Positions 1 through 10,312 of a stretch of DNA of 64,000 nt are shown in pieces. Position numbers and translations under genes: made by a program. The stretch is from Hyalella azteca (lineage: Eukaryota; Arthropoda; Malacostraca; Amphipoda; Hyalellidae): NCBI RefSeq assembly GCF_000764305.2, contig NW_025947034.1:62001-126000 (forward strand), read 5' to 3'. The notes below the pieces were generated by a model that saw nothing but the letters and a program-made list of their open reading frames with translations, made no database searches and was not told the origin of the DNA. How positions within the stretch are numbered: position 1 is the first letter of the stretch; every line of letters begins with the position of its first letter.

Positions 1-125
1 GCAGCTACAACAGCTGTGTCTGCAACTGCAACAGCTGGGTCTGCAGCTTCAACAGCTGGGTCTGTAGCTACAACAGCTGGGTCTGCAGCTACAACAGCTG
101 GGTCTGCAGCTACAACAGCTGGTAA
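1..125. repeat. 21-bp minisatellite, about six copies, cut by the left edge
   Basis: Direct repeats of a 21-bp unit of the form GCAGCTACAACAGCTGGGTC plus T, with a few substitutions in the leftmost copies. The array begins before the window, so its full length is unknown. The period is seven codons, so every frame without an internal stop stays open. The CAGCTG core is an E-box palindrome that recurs in every unit. The three rightmost units are nearly identical, which suggests recent turnover. Confidence 0.93.
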
Positions 126-156
126 TGGAGCTAAAAGGATCTGGGGATTGACCTAA
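1..156 (+). CDS. Possible partial open frame, Ala/Thr-rich heptapeptide repeat (doubtful)
   Basis: Frame 1 is open from the first base to a TAA at 154-156, giving 51 residues. It encodes imperfect repeats of the heptapeptide AATTAGS, then NGAKRIWGLT and the stop. Ala/Thr/Ser/Gly repeats of this kind occur in mucin-like and structural extracellular proteins, so this could be the C-terminal end of an upstream gene. The alternative is that it is only the 21-bp minisatellite read in a stop-free frame, because a period divisible by three keeps frames open without selection. No start, splice site or conserved domain is visible, and about ten non-repeat residues before the stop is too few to judge. 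I do not recognise a family. Confidence 0.2.
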   Translation, partial: AATTAVSATATAGSAASTAGSVATTAGSAATTAGSAATTAGNGAKRIWGLT

Positions 157-1621
157 AGCATCTGACACTGGAGCTACAATAACTGTTGCTGAAAATACTG
201 TGACTGTTGCTGTTAGCTTCACTAGAGATATGCCGTGATTTACTTAACTGCTCAGGAGCACATGTGCATCATCCATTGTAGCAAGCTTCACGTAAAATTA
301 TTCTCAACCACCCGAACGAGAACATGATTGTTCCATTTAGAAACAAATTGATAATTATTTTATTTCAATGTTTCCCATTTGTGTGATTTATTTACTTTAA
401 TTGCGAACGTTCATTTATTAGTCATTCTTAGTGAATAAAATTGAATAATTTGTGAATATGAGTTCGCTCAGCTTTCAAAAAGCATATGTTTTCCTTCACG
501 CAAATAGAGGGCATGCCATTTGTGTGGTCGCGCCCATGCTTTTTACTATGCATTTCAGGAAGCCATGCAGCGGAGTAATACTGCGAACAGCATGGCATCA
601 TGACACCTCAATATACAGCAGGACATTGCTATGCACAAAAGGGCACCAGAATTTTCAGAAGACCATTACAGTCCCACATAGAACACAATAATTTATAACA
701 GGGTGACGGCAAAGAGGTCCTAGAGGCAAAGCGTACAATAAGATACCGGAGAACATACGAGTATAATGTCGTCCTCATTGAAGCGTCTTTCTGTCTTGTT
801 CATTGAACACGGCATAAAACATCTTTGTCTTGTTTATTGAAATTTTGATTTATTGGTTGAAATTCTTGGCCCTTGACTGATGCAAGCGACTCTCGGAATC
901 ATCACATCCATGTGAGGCTGTTATTCAGATTGGACGTCTGAATTAATGATGGTTATTATAAATATTTATGGGCACAATTCTCAACGATCATCATCTCATA
1001 AGATGAATCACAATTTACAAATTTACGAGCACAAGCTCGTAAATTTTTCTGCCTCAATTTCAGATTTAATCCTATTTGTTGTGGGTGTTTACGTGTACAC
1101 GCTAGCCCGGGGCGCCATAATTTGCTGCCCATGAAAGCTGTCGGCCGATGCCTCGTCTTTTCTGGCCTCGAAATTGTGTGAATTTCTTGGGTTTGCGCAG
1201 CCAAATTTGCATGCGTGCGAGTGTTTGTTCTGCGCCCAAATTGTTCCACAAACCCACGGCAGAGATTCATACATACACAAACCCATGGCAGAGACCCACA
1301 CAATCTTTTATTTATAAAATGCTCAGTGAATCTTTTTTAACATAGTATGGCCAGGAGGAGGAAACTCGAGGTCGAGTTTTCTTTTCGACCTTCACACATG
1401 CTGTCTTCAAAGTTCGTACAATTCGTGCTTCAGACGATGATTGAAGAACCTCAATTAAATCTATAGCACAATTTCGAAGTGTACGTAGCACAATTTAGCA
1501 CCTTTGAATCGGGTGATTGAATGTGACACAGAACACTCCTCCATATTTGCCAGAATATTGTTGGGACGATTGCTATCCTCCGTGTACATCAAATACTGTA
1601 CCAGTACAAGAATTTTCCTAA
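157..1621. other. A/T-rich stretch with no recognised gene
   Basis: Only short frames occur here (79 codons or fewer), with no recognisable domain. The one clear structure is the hairpin at 1019-1046, listed separately. A modestly G/C-rich patch lies near 1100-1290 without a supported gene. Confidence 0.6.
1019..1046. repeat. Perfect 12-bp hairpin
   Basis: AAATTTACGAGC at 1019-1030 and its exact complement at 1035-1046 flank the loop ACAA. The arms resemble those of the hairpin at 4412-4443 (both contain AAATTTA followed by GAGC or a near match). It may be a remnant of a palindromic miniature transposon, or chance in A/T-rich DNA. Confidence 0.7.
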
Positions 1622-1868
1622 TGTACCAGATATTTGGATGCTGCAGGAGTTATCCTATATTGCGCCAGATGTGTGGATGGCACAAGGGTTGCTCTATTGC
1701 GCCAGATGTGTGGATGGCACAAGGGATGCACAGATGTGTGGATGGTACAAGGGTTGCTCTATTGCGCCAGATGTGTGGATGGCACAAGGGTTGCCCTATT
1801 GCGCCAGATGTATGGATGGCACAAGGGTTGCCCTATTGTGCCAGATGTGTGGATGGCACAAGGGTTGT
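1622..1868. repeat. 37-bp minisatellite
   Basis: Units start at 1662, 1699, 1764, 1801 and 1838 and contain GCCAGATGTGTGGATGGCAC followed by AAGGGTTG. The 65-bp gap between 1699 and 1764 equals two units minus nine bases, so one copy carries a deletion. A diverged copy (TACCAGATATTTGGATGCTG) at 1624-1660 may be the founder. The period is not a multiple of three, and all three forward frames show the same peptide in rotation. This explains the overlapping open frames and argues against coding. Confidence 0.93.
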
Positions 1869-3278
1869 CCACCATCGCCGGGAGTTGGCAGATGGCCAAC
1901 TCTGTCAGCTGATCGAGCGCAGCGGTCGATGGCGGTCCACCTGAGGACTGCAGCTGCTCAGTGCCGGGAAATTCTCGGCCTGCATCACCAAACCCTTCCA
2001 GCTGTCGCTGTGCCACCACACAGCTGGCACTGAATTACATTTCAGCTGTAAATAAATTTCAAGCAAAGCGGCAAAGAATTTAAACTAAGCTGGAATTTAA
2101 TTTAGAACTCTGCTACCACTAAATTTGATAGGCAAAAATTTTAATTCAGTTGAAACTGAATTAAAGAGTCTGCTATCACTAAATTTGATAAATGTTGGAA
2201 CTGGATTGTATCTCAGCTGCTTCTGGATTCGGTGTCAGTTTATACTGGAATTTGAAGTCATCTGGACACTTATATGAACTTATGTTGGTAATGAATTTTG
2301 TTAGTAACTTTGTTTATCCAACTGTCAACAATTTAATATATACAATTATAATTCTGCTTCCCACCTATTCAGCTCCCGAATGCTTTAAAGCACATCTATG
2401 CCTTTTCTGAGTTCGCCACTTTGGTTTGGTATTCGATCATTTCAGGCATCCAAACATTTGGTAAAATCACTGGGGGTAGATGGTGCCTCGATCGTGCCCG
2501 TACGTGATCGAGGGGTAAACTATAATGTCTTGTTGCCTGCGGGTGGCTATACTTCCCCACAACTTGATGGTTATGCGCCAATGGTGCGCGCTGTCCATAT
2601 TGATTATTGCTATGGTATATCGTGTAAAATACTATATTCGGCAGCAACATCGACCGATTTGAATCACGATTTCAATGGAAGACTTTTTTAATGCCTAATT
2701 CAATTAATGGAATTAAATGAGACCCAATTCATAATACGAGTTCTTGGTTGAATCGTGTACACAGCGAATACTACTCATGAATTCATTTCCGCTGTGCTTC
2801 TCTGTTAAATATGAAGGACGGTTTTAGGCGTATAGAAGCGTAAAACAAGCAATCAGCGCTGTATCGTGCTTAGTTTATTCACGCCTCTATGAATAAAATG
2901 TAACGAAGATGACGCGATAGCTGGTCTACGAAACTTAATCCTCTTATGACTGCCTAGATCGAATGAGTCTCCAATGACGAACCCGTATAAAAGATGAGTG
3001 GTATTACTCGGCATAACGAGAGTCACACCTTCTACTATTGATATCATAAATCATTTTTTTATTATTTTCTACGTAGTAATAATATCAAGACAAAGTCGTC
3101 GACTGACGATTCACTGTTTTTTAACATTGCGTCGTCAAGACTTAGCATAAATTAATATTTATCGATTTATGGGTCAGCCAACTGTAACATCTGGCTGCGA
3201 ATTTCTTGAGACGGTGCCACTAGGAATAAAACATGAGGCAGACGGACTGAAGATAATCTTCTGTCGATACCTAAGACT
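1869..3278. other. Unique A/T-rich stretch, no gene recognised
   Basis: A short partial duplication is visible: related segments near 2100-2135 and 2160-2190 share CTGCTA(C/T)CACTAAATTTGATA. Open frames are under 100 codons on both strands and none shows a domain. A palindromic-looking CTCGATCGTGCCCGTACGTGATCGAG lies near 2487-2513. Confidence 0.5.
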
Positions 3279-3717
3279 GCTGTCTCGTGAAGAAAGCGCT
3301 GTCTCGTGAAGAAAGCGCTGTCTCGTGAAGAAAGCGCTGTCTCGTGAAGAAAGCGCTGCCTCGTGAAAGAAAACGGTGTCTCGTGAAGAAAGCACTGTCT
3401 CGTGAAGAAAGCGCTGTCTCGTGAAAAAAACGCTGTCTCGCGAAGAAAGCGCTGTCTCGCGAAGAAAGCGCTGTCTCGTGAAGAAAGCGTTGTATCGAAA
3501 AGAAAGCGCTGTCTCGTGAAGAAAGCGCTGTCTCATGAAGAAAGCGCTGTCTCGTAAAGAAAGCGTTGTCTCGTGAAGAAAGCGCTGTCTCGAGAAGAGA
3601 AGCAAGCGCGGTCTCGTGAAGCGAGCAAGGTCTCGTGAAGAAAGCGCGGTCTCGTGAAGCGAGCGAGGTCTCGAACAGCGAGCACTGTCTCGCGAAGCGA
3701 GCACTATCTTGTGAACG
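3279..3717. repeat. 19-bp minisatellite (GTCTCGTGAAGAAAGCGCT), about 22 copies
   Basis: The 19-bp unit repeats from 3279. The left two thirds are regular, and the right end (after about 3590) degenerates into variants with AGCGAGC and GGTCTCG. Two further units occur at 3808-3848, separated by a short 22-bp repeat block. The period is not a multiple of three, so the Arg/Ser/Phe-rich open frames on the minus strand cycle through the same sequence in different frames and are repeat artefacts. Confidence 0.95.
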
Positions 3718-3744
3718 CCGGCCCGAGGCGCAATTAAAATAATA

Positions 3745-3801
3745 GGCTACATGTGTCATGAATAAAGGCCACATGTGTCATGAATAAAGGCCACATGTGT
3801 C
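3745..3801. repeat. 22-bp tandem repeat, about 2.6 copies, inserted in the 19-bp array
   Basis: ACATGTGTCATGAATAAAGG recurs at 3749 and 3771, with a partial copy at 3793. It splits the 19-bp minisatellite, whose units resume at about 3808. Confidence 0.88.
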
Positions 3802-3807
3802 CCGAAG

Positions 3808-3848
3808 AGCGCTGTCTCGTGAAAAAACGCTGTATCGTGAAGCGAGCG
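3808..3848. repeat. Detached tail of the 19-bp minisatellite
   Basis: Two more GCTGT(C/A)TCGTGAA units appear after the 22-bp repeat block, showing that the block arose inside the older array. Confidence 0.85.
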
Positions 3849-3924
3849 GCCGCCACGCCCACTAGAGCACGAACAGCTTTCACTTTCTCCCGAGTTTGGG
3901 AATCTCGATGAGAGTGAAAGATTG

Positions 3925-4133
3925 TGATGCTGGTCCTGCTGCTATGTGATGATGGCAATGCTGCCGTATGATGATAGTCATGCTGCCGTGCGATGATAGT
4001 CATGCTGCCGTATGATGATGGGCATGATACCGTTTAATGATGGCGCCAAGCAGGCCGTGTGATGATAGTCATGCTGCCGTATGATGTTGGCCATGTGCTG
4101 TGGATGATGGTCATGCCGCCGCGTGATGATGCT
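3925..4133. repeat. 22-bp minisatellite (TGATGATAGTCATGCTGCCG), about nine copies
   Basis: Clean units start at 3947, 3969, 3991 and 4013, with period 22. Later units to about 4133 are diverged (for example TGATGTTGGCCATGTGCTG). The phrase TGATGGGCAT also occurs in the 18-bp array that starts at 4605, so the two arrays may share ancestry. Confidence 0.88.
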
Positions 4134-4358
4134 CAATTAGACAAAAATTCTAGCATTTCTTTCATAAACAAAGACTGTTCATCCTAATCATGATTGATAT
4201 CACGAATAAATTGTTCTTCTCTGGCCTCACTTCTGACCCGCGCGGCGCCAACAAGACTACGATCCTCGTAGCTGATAGAACAGTCTGAATGCTGCATCCA
4301 AAGTCAGCCCGTCACTCCTCATTAAATATGTAAAAAACTCCCCTTAAACTAATTTGCG

Positions 4359-4394
4359 CATAAAATCAATGCACAACAAAGCATTGATTTTATG
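4359..4394. repeat. Perfect 14-bp hairpin (first of a pair)
   Basis: CATAAAATCAATGC at 4359-4372 pairs exactly with GCATTGATTTTATG at 4381-4394 across an eight-base loop. A second perfect 14-bp hairpin begins 17 bases downstream. Confidence 0.85.
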
Positions 4395-4411
4395 AAATTT
4401 TAAACATTGAT

Positions 4412-4443
4412 AGAAATTTAGAGCTTAATAGCTCTAAATTTCT
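4412..4443. repeat. Perfect 14-bp hairpin (second of a pair)
   Basis: AGAAATTTAGAGCT at 4412-4425 pairs exactly with AGCTCTAAATTTCT at 4430-4443, with a four-base TAAT loop. The arms resemble those of the hairpin at 1019-1046. Confidence 0.85.
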
Positions 4444-4604
4444 GACGCAGACACACAAATATTGCCTTCTGTGAAGTATTCGGCGTCGTTTTAGTTGCAC
4501 TCATCGTGGGCTTCTTCGGCAAATGCATTATAGTATTTGTATTTAAGCCTGCAGTGTTTTTTAAGCCTACAGTGTCAGCCTCTCAACCGTCATGCGGCTG
4601 ATGA

Positions 4605-4962
4605 GCTACATGATAGGCATAGATCACATGATGGGCATAGATCATATGATGGGCAAAGGCCACATGATGGACATAGGCCACATGATGGACATAGGCCATA
4701 GGCCACACGATGGGCATAGGCCACATGATGGACATAGGTCACATGATGGACAAAGGCCACATGATGGGCAAAGGCCACATGATGGCATAGGCCAAATGAT
4801 GGACATAGGCCACATGATGGGCATAGGCCACATGATGGCATAGGCCAAATGATGGACATAGGCCACATGATGGGCATAGGTCACATGATGGCATAGGCCA
4901 AATGATGGACATAGGCCAAATGATGGACATAGGCCACATGATGGGCTTAGGCCACATGATGT
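4605..4962. repeat. 18-bp minisatellite (ATAGGCCACATGATGGGC), about 20 copies
   Basis: The 18-bp unit alternates GGGC/GGAC and CCACATG/CCAAATG variants, with some 17-bp units. Because 18 is divisible by three, both strands remain open for long stretches (Met/Pro/Trp/Cys-rich on the minus strand, His/Met/Gly-rich on the plus strand). Several frames being open at once argues that the frames are by-products of the repeat. Confidence 0.95.
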
Positions 4963-5258
4963 GGAGAGCCTCATTCCGTACTTTACAAAAAAATAAAGAT
5001 AGCAAACAAAGTTCGACGACGTCTCGTATCCAGTTGTTCCTGCTTGGGTGATGGCTATTAAAATTATAGCCATGACAAGATGACACATGTGTCAAAATAC
5101 TCATTGGGCTGTAATTTAATATAGAAAGACTAATGACTAGAAGGACTAAAATTATATTCATATGCAATATCATGTAAGAATTTATAGACAATACCTTACG
5201 AGATATTTTTTACCTAAATTTGGTATTTAAAATTTAGGTTATGAACCCCGTGAATTAA

Positions 5259-5400
5259 GGCAAGATGGCCTAGTGGTTGAACTTCAAAGCACCAGAAATG
5301 AAGCAGTGAGTTGTGGGTACGAGACCGCGAGAAGCTGTGTAAATTCTGCGGTGTTCAGAATCTGCGAAAAGCCAAAGGGTTTAATCTGCAACGCTGACTC
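5259..5400 (+). mobile_element. tRNA-derived SINE-like sequence
   Basis: The sequence contains an A-box match TGGCCTAGTGG at 5266-5276 and a B-box match GGTACGAGACC at 5316-5326, close to the tRNA promoter consensus TRGYNNARNGG and GGTTCRANNCC. Spacing of about 50 bp from A to B box start is somewhat long but within the range of tRNA-derived retroposons. The sequence after the B box does not complete an acceptor stem, so it is not a functional tRNA. A tRNA-unrelated body probably follows, whose end I cannot define. An inverted pair (ACCTAAATTT and AAATTTAGGT) lies just upstream at 5212-5239. Confidence 0.5.
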
Positions 5401-6917
5401 CACGATTGTTAATATAACGCTTTGATGATCTAAGGAAGACATTTATGTTCGTAGTTTTTGTCTGCAAAAGAATAATTGATGACCAAAGAATTCGTTGATT
5501 TATATTATCAGGGTGTAGAACTTTTCTTGAGATGACGGTACTTGTTTACGTGTGTAAACAAGTAAATCCTGCCATCTAATAATAAAATGATAATTGTGCC
5601 GAAGTGTTGTAAGATAATGCATTAGAAGGCTTCTAGAAGAGGCTTGTCAAATAAGAAGAGCTTACTGCATCTCCTGGCTTCGCGTCTACCGATCACAGAA
5701 ACATTGTTATGACCATGCGCGATGTAGGAGAAGTACATACATGCTTTATAATGTGATGACTGTGTAAGCAAATGTCATACGCACCGGAATTTAATTGCAG
5801 CACGCTAATGTCGATTTTGAAGCCTTCGCCTTATAGATAGTCATTTTTGCTCGAGAAAAATTGGTTTTAGTTCGTGAAATGCAGGGTCAACATTTGTAAT
5901 AAATATCTATCCTCAATAGAACTCAAGAAGTTCTAGAGGAATTATAATAAAGACTTCCGTTCACTAACGTTAATGGCATCGTAAATGTCGAATTCTGGGA
6001 GATGCTATATTACAACTAAAACATTTTTTTGTTCTAAAACATTTCAGAAAATGCATCCCGTTTTCCGAGCAGCCACATTTTACCGTTATATATTTTAATG
6101 AGGACTTTATCGTTCACTGCTCACATATGAATTAAGATCCTCACGTGGCGCAAGGCAACACTTGAAAAATTAGACGTCTGAGATGTAAGTAGGCAGGCAT
6201 CTCATTAACTCGCAAGCTCCTCACAAAGCAAAGGCGTTGCATTAACAGGGTTAAGCTCATCACTATCCAGGCCCCGAATTAACAGTGTTAAGGCTCGTCA
6301 CTTCTCAGGCCTCACATGAACAAAGTTTAGGCTCGTCACTATTGGTCTAACATATTCGGTTTACAGACAGGATTTGGTAGAGGTCTACAGCTTTAGTTTG
6401 AGTGTTCCCTGGAGGGCGGGGAAGCTAGAGCTCGCCCCTGCCGCTCCCAAATTCTGCAGCTCACCGCATAGCAGGACTTCCCTTCATTAACAAGAGTTCC
6501 GGTATTATATTATTACCAAAGTCATTCTTTGATAATTCTAGTATAGTGAATTTTATCAATTTAATTTTATCCTTCTATTCTTTCAGTTATTAATTTATTG
6601 TCAAGAATTATTATTAGTCCCGATGCGACAAATCATTTTCATTGAAATAGTTTTTCGATATATGTCATCTCGAGAGAACGTGCACAAATTCCCTTACCTA
6701 TATTTTGGATTAACAATATTCATCAATTTTAATGTCTTTGCTTCTTATGAAGCGAAGAAAGAGTGCTTCATTTTCCGACACCCACTATTGAGCGGCAGTT
6801 TAAATTTTCAGCAATTATCATTTCTACAGCTTGGTTTGCACGAGAACTCTGGGATGGGAACGTCAGCCTCGGTCTCGGCGTCATGAGCTTGTGTGATCCC
6901 ACAGCCTGGAGACATCC
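5401..6917. other. A/T-rich stretch with weak old repeats
   Basis: Contains a perfect nine-bp palindrome around 5550-5571 (CTTGTTTAC and GTAAACAAG) and, at about 6190-6360, three to four very diverged copies of a roughly 45-bp phrase with ACAGGGTTAAG, GGCTCGTCAC and CAGGCC. An 87-codon frame at 6623-6886 shows no recognisable domain. Confidence 0.4.
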
Positions 6918-7141
6918 TCGCGACACGCATGTATGATTTACAATCAAGAAATCATACAATGGCACGCATGACGGACAATCATGCAGTCATACAATGGCAC
7001 GCATGACGGACAATCATGCAGTCATACAATGGCACGCATTACGGACAATCAGGCGGCCACACAATGGCACGACTGGCGGATGAACAGGCGGCCATATAGT
7101 GGCATGCATGACGGACAATCAGGCGGTCGTGTTATGGCACA
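6918..7141. repeat. 35-bp minisatellite, about six copies
   Basis: Units containing CATACAATGGCACGCATGAC then GGACAATCA start at 6953, 6988, 7023, 7059, 7093 and about 7128, with a diverged copy before 6953. Spacing drifts by one base in the right half. Leftmost units are almost identical and rightmost ones diverged. Confidence 0.93.
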
Positions 7142-7209
7142 ATACCGGCGCTGCAGTGGGAATACAACTGCACCGACTCGACTGGGATGATTCGACCGCA
7201 TCGAATTAT

Positions 7210-7573
7210 ACGCTCTGAATCAGTGGCGCTGACTCGGCAGCACTGAAGCGCTAGCGCTGACTTGGTGACACTAAAGCGGTAACGCTGGCTCGATGACATG
7301 GACTCGGTGACGCTGACGAGGTAGCGCTGACTAGATGACGCTAACTCGGTGATGCCGACGCGGTAGCGTTGACTAGATGACGCTGACTCGGTGACGCTAA
7401 CTCGGTAGCGCTGACACGGTGACTCTGACTCAGCGGCGCTAACTCGGTAGCGCTGGCACGGTGACTCTGACTCGGTGACGCTGACTCGATGACGCTGACT
7501 CGATGATGCTGACTCGGTGACGTTAACTCGGTCGCGCTGACACGATGACTCTGACTCAGCGGCGCTAACTTAG
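7210..7573. repeat. 14-bp minisatellite (CTGACTCGGTGACG), about 26 copies
   Basis: A G/C-richer array of a 14-bp unit with many point variants (ACTCGATGACG, ACACGGTGACT, ACTCAGCGGCG). It follows the 35-bp array with only about 70 bp between. Heterogeneity among copies suggests an older array. Confidence 0.92.
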
Positions 7574-9690
7574 TTCAGATGCCACGCGGCGCATCGACCT
7601 GAGCGGCGTTTCCATCGCAACGTGTCGGCGTCGGTGTTCCCAGCTCTCAGCCTCAGACCTCAGATTCAAATTCGTGTACGCTATGACGGCCGATAATTGA
7701 ATTCAATTTAGCTTAGCTCTTCTACTTGGTATGAACATAATACCGAATTGATTAATTACATGAATGATGCAATCCCGTGGCACCAGTTATTAAACCTCAA
7801 CGTTTGTTCACTTGATCGTGTTAAGATCGAGTTGAAAAATAGACATAGAATATATGGCAAAGAAATATCTAATTCTTGCTTCATAGTTTTTACCTCTGCA
7901 TAGGAGGTATAATTAATGTCGGGTCATTAGTTGTAAGCGGCGGGTCGTTCGGTAATGACAGGAGTGTCAGCTTCAGCTCATCGGAAAGTAATTTTAAATT
8001 AATAAACGATTAATACTTATCAGACGCAGGACGTTTTAATTCAAATAATGTCGATGTAGTTCAGTTAAGTAGTTTTTTTAAGCAAATCGAAAAGATTTTA
8101 TGGCTGCAGCAGACTTAATAGTTTCTTATCCTGTAGTACCTCGTTTTTTTATCCTGTAGTATCTCGTGTATTTAGTATAGTTTGCGAGGCTAGCAACACT
8201 AAGAACTGAACTGACATCCTTTCATTATTGTTTGGTATCCTGGAAATAGCAAGGAGAATAACTTTTGATGATTGATTGAAAGGATGGAAAGAGCACGAAC
8301 TAGACTGTTAACTATTGTTCAGAATTGAAGCTTATTTCATTGAAAGTAGTAACCTTTCCTAAATTTGATTTTAATAATGAATGAAACTGTCAATTCAAAA
8401 ACTGCCCCGTTCGTTCTTGTCCATTCATCCAGTTTATCTTCATTATTGGTAGTTAAGCACATGCGTTACATTTTTACTGTCTGACGTTATTTCAATTGGG
8501 AATGTTTTTTTGCTACAGCTGTCATTACATCACGAAGTAACAGGATTCACTGTACCATTAGTTTAATTCTACATGTTATGTAGTGTAGAATCAAATATTC
8601 TACGGAACATGATATCTCAACCTCCATTATTGAATTTCATTTGACTTATAGTAGTCTGAATGACTTCATTTGACTCTTTCATACAGACTAATATCAACTT
8701 TAAACAGAAACATGCAAGTAAATTATATTTTTTAATTGCTTCAATTAATTAGGACTCTTCTTTTAAGGACTACTAAAATTGTTTGAAACTATTGTGCATC
8801 GTCATCCCTGATAATTCTTTCATGCAACGTTCAATCTCTTCAAGCAAGATTGCAGCACTCGGTGCGCTCGCAATCACCGGCGCTGCGCCGCGACGGTCTA
8901 GAGTGGCGAGGCTGTAGAGAATATGTCGTGCTATGCAAATGTAATCCATTACCGGGACGCCAATCTCAGTAATTGCCGAGGCTTCGCTTATTGCAAACAC
9001 GCGCTCGATACGTCAATAGGTAAAAAAGCGCAACGTTCATCAGTGACTTTGACATGAAAGGTAGTAGGCAGCAAATATTTTATTGTGCACGTTTTTTAAC
9101 AATCAATGGCAATTAAGCGACAGCCTTTCCGACACCGAAATTCATCTGTAATCTAAAATTCCATTGGAGTTGATGTAATGAAATTAGTCATCAGTTTTCA
9201 ATAGTCGTAGTTATGTGCACGTTGTTTGGGATAGAAGTCGTTTGTCTTCTTAATGCAATGTGATCCGGTAATATTCGCTAAAAAATGGTTTATTATTCTA
9301 AATATTGTATGTAGTTTTATTGTAGAGTTCACCAGAAGAGATGTGCGGAATGCTAAGGTTCGATGATTATTGTTGCGTGGAATGCCAGAACGGAGGTATG
9401 TGTTCGGCTAAGATGCGATATCAATTTGTTGATAAAAATTGTGGAATAGTTTTTGTGAATACTTCGATTTCATGCTTATGAATGTGTTCATTTGTTTAGT
9501 TTGTATTAGTTATTTATGTATTTTTATTTTTTATTTTAAGAAAAGTCTCGAAGCCTAAGATCGGGGTTAAATCGTAGTTATTTACTGCATCTGAATTTAT
9601 TCTATATGCCTATAATATTCAAGATAACTAACTATAAATTCACAAATTATTTTGGAAAAAGAAATTTTCAACTCACGCTGATTTTCTTTA
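7574..9690. other. A/T-rich stretch; one G/C-richer patch at 8840-9015
   Basis: No supported gene. A minus-strand frame open from about 9015 to 8773 coincides with a local G/C rise (includes LATLDRRGAAPVIASAP and LLEEIERCMKELSGM). It could be an exon, but I recognise no family and cannot define splice sites. An ATGCAAAT octamer lies near 8933. A small duplication, ATCCTGTAGTA(C/T)CTCGT, occurs at about 8130-8166. Confidence 0.3.
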
Positions 9691-9699
9691 ACTCATTCT

Positions 9700-9845
9700 C
9701 CGGTGCATGAAGCGAGTTTTTGTAAGCTATGGGGTTTGAGTCCAAGTCTTGGACTCGTGCACCAAGTTTGGTTGACGCCAGAGTGATGACGAGAGGCCAG
9801 CGTCTTAACAGCGCCCCACTCGCCTCGCTAATGAGCGCTGACCAG
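9700..9845 (-). mobile_element. Degenerate tRNA-derived SINE-like sequence
   Basis: On the minus strand the phrase GGGGCGCTGTTAAGACGCTG followed by GCCTCTCGTCA resembles the tRNA-like head of many SINEs (A-box region and D-arm). A loose B-box-like GGACTCAAACCCC follows about 75 bases later. Both boxes are imperfect. The overlapping 77-codon minus frame at 9668-9901 is probably a by-product. Confidence 0.3.
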
Positions 9846-10312
9846 CGGTAGCTGCACTCCGCAGGGCACTCTAGCCCAAATCTTTTCAGGACCGGAATCA
9901 ATATCTCATTAAAACTTCCCCACTTCAGGAGGTGCCGGCATCAAATGGTGGAAAAACGCCAAGAAAATTATTTAATTTGTGCTCCTTAGATTATTTCCGT
10001 TGAAACTTTTACAATCCCAACTTAATTGTAATTTATTGTATAAGCTAGGAGAGCTGAAAATAAGTTCTCACGAAATAAGAAACTTGCCATGAATTACAGT
10101 TTTTAGTTCACTAGTAGAATACACTCAGCATAAAATACAGAGCTGTCACACTCTGAACAATTTAACTGGCTTCATTTGCTCTGGTAATTTGGTCGCCAAA
10201 ATTAGGATGGGAGCATGATAACGAAAATATTTTACGTGTGCTGAAAATTCATTACATTGTGGTCGACGCGAGTAATTTGTTCCCCGATCACTGGGTTGAT
10301 GTAGTTAGAGAC

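Noticed and set aside
3174..3774. Overlapping 167- and 176-codon minus frames rich in Arg, Phe, Ser and Leu
   Set aside because: Both read the 19-bp array in different frames with the same rotating peptide, which is characteristic of non-coding repeats.
4590..5191. Several overlapping Met/Pro/Trp/Cys-rich frames on the minus strand and His/Met-rich frame on the plus strand
   Set aside because: The 18-bp period leaves several frames open simultaneously. No domain or splice evidence.
3279..7573. Direct repeats suggestive of a CRISPR array
   Set aside because: Units are contiguous without unique spacers and there are no cas-like genes. The sequence is otherwise eukaryotic in character.
8773..9015. 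Minus frame in a G/C-richer patch with a plausible alpha-helical segment
   Set aside because: No family recognised and no defined splice sites; mentioned only in the description of its stretch.
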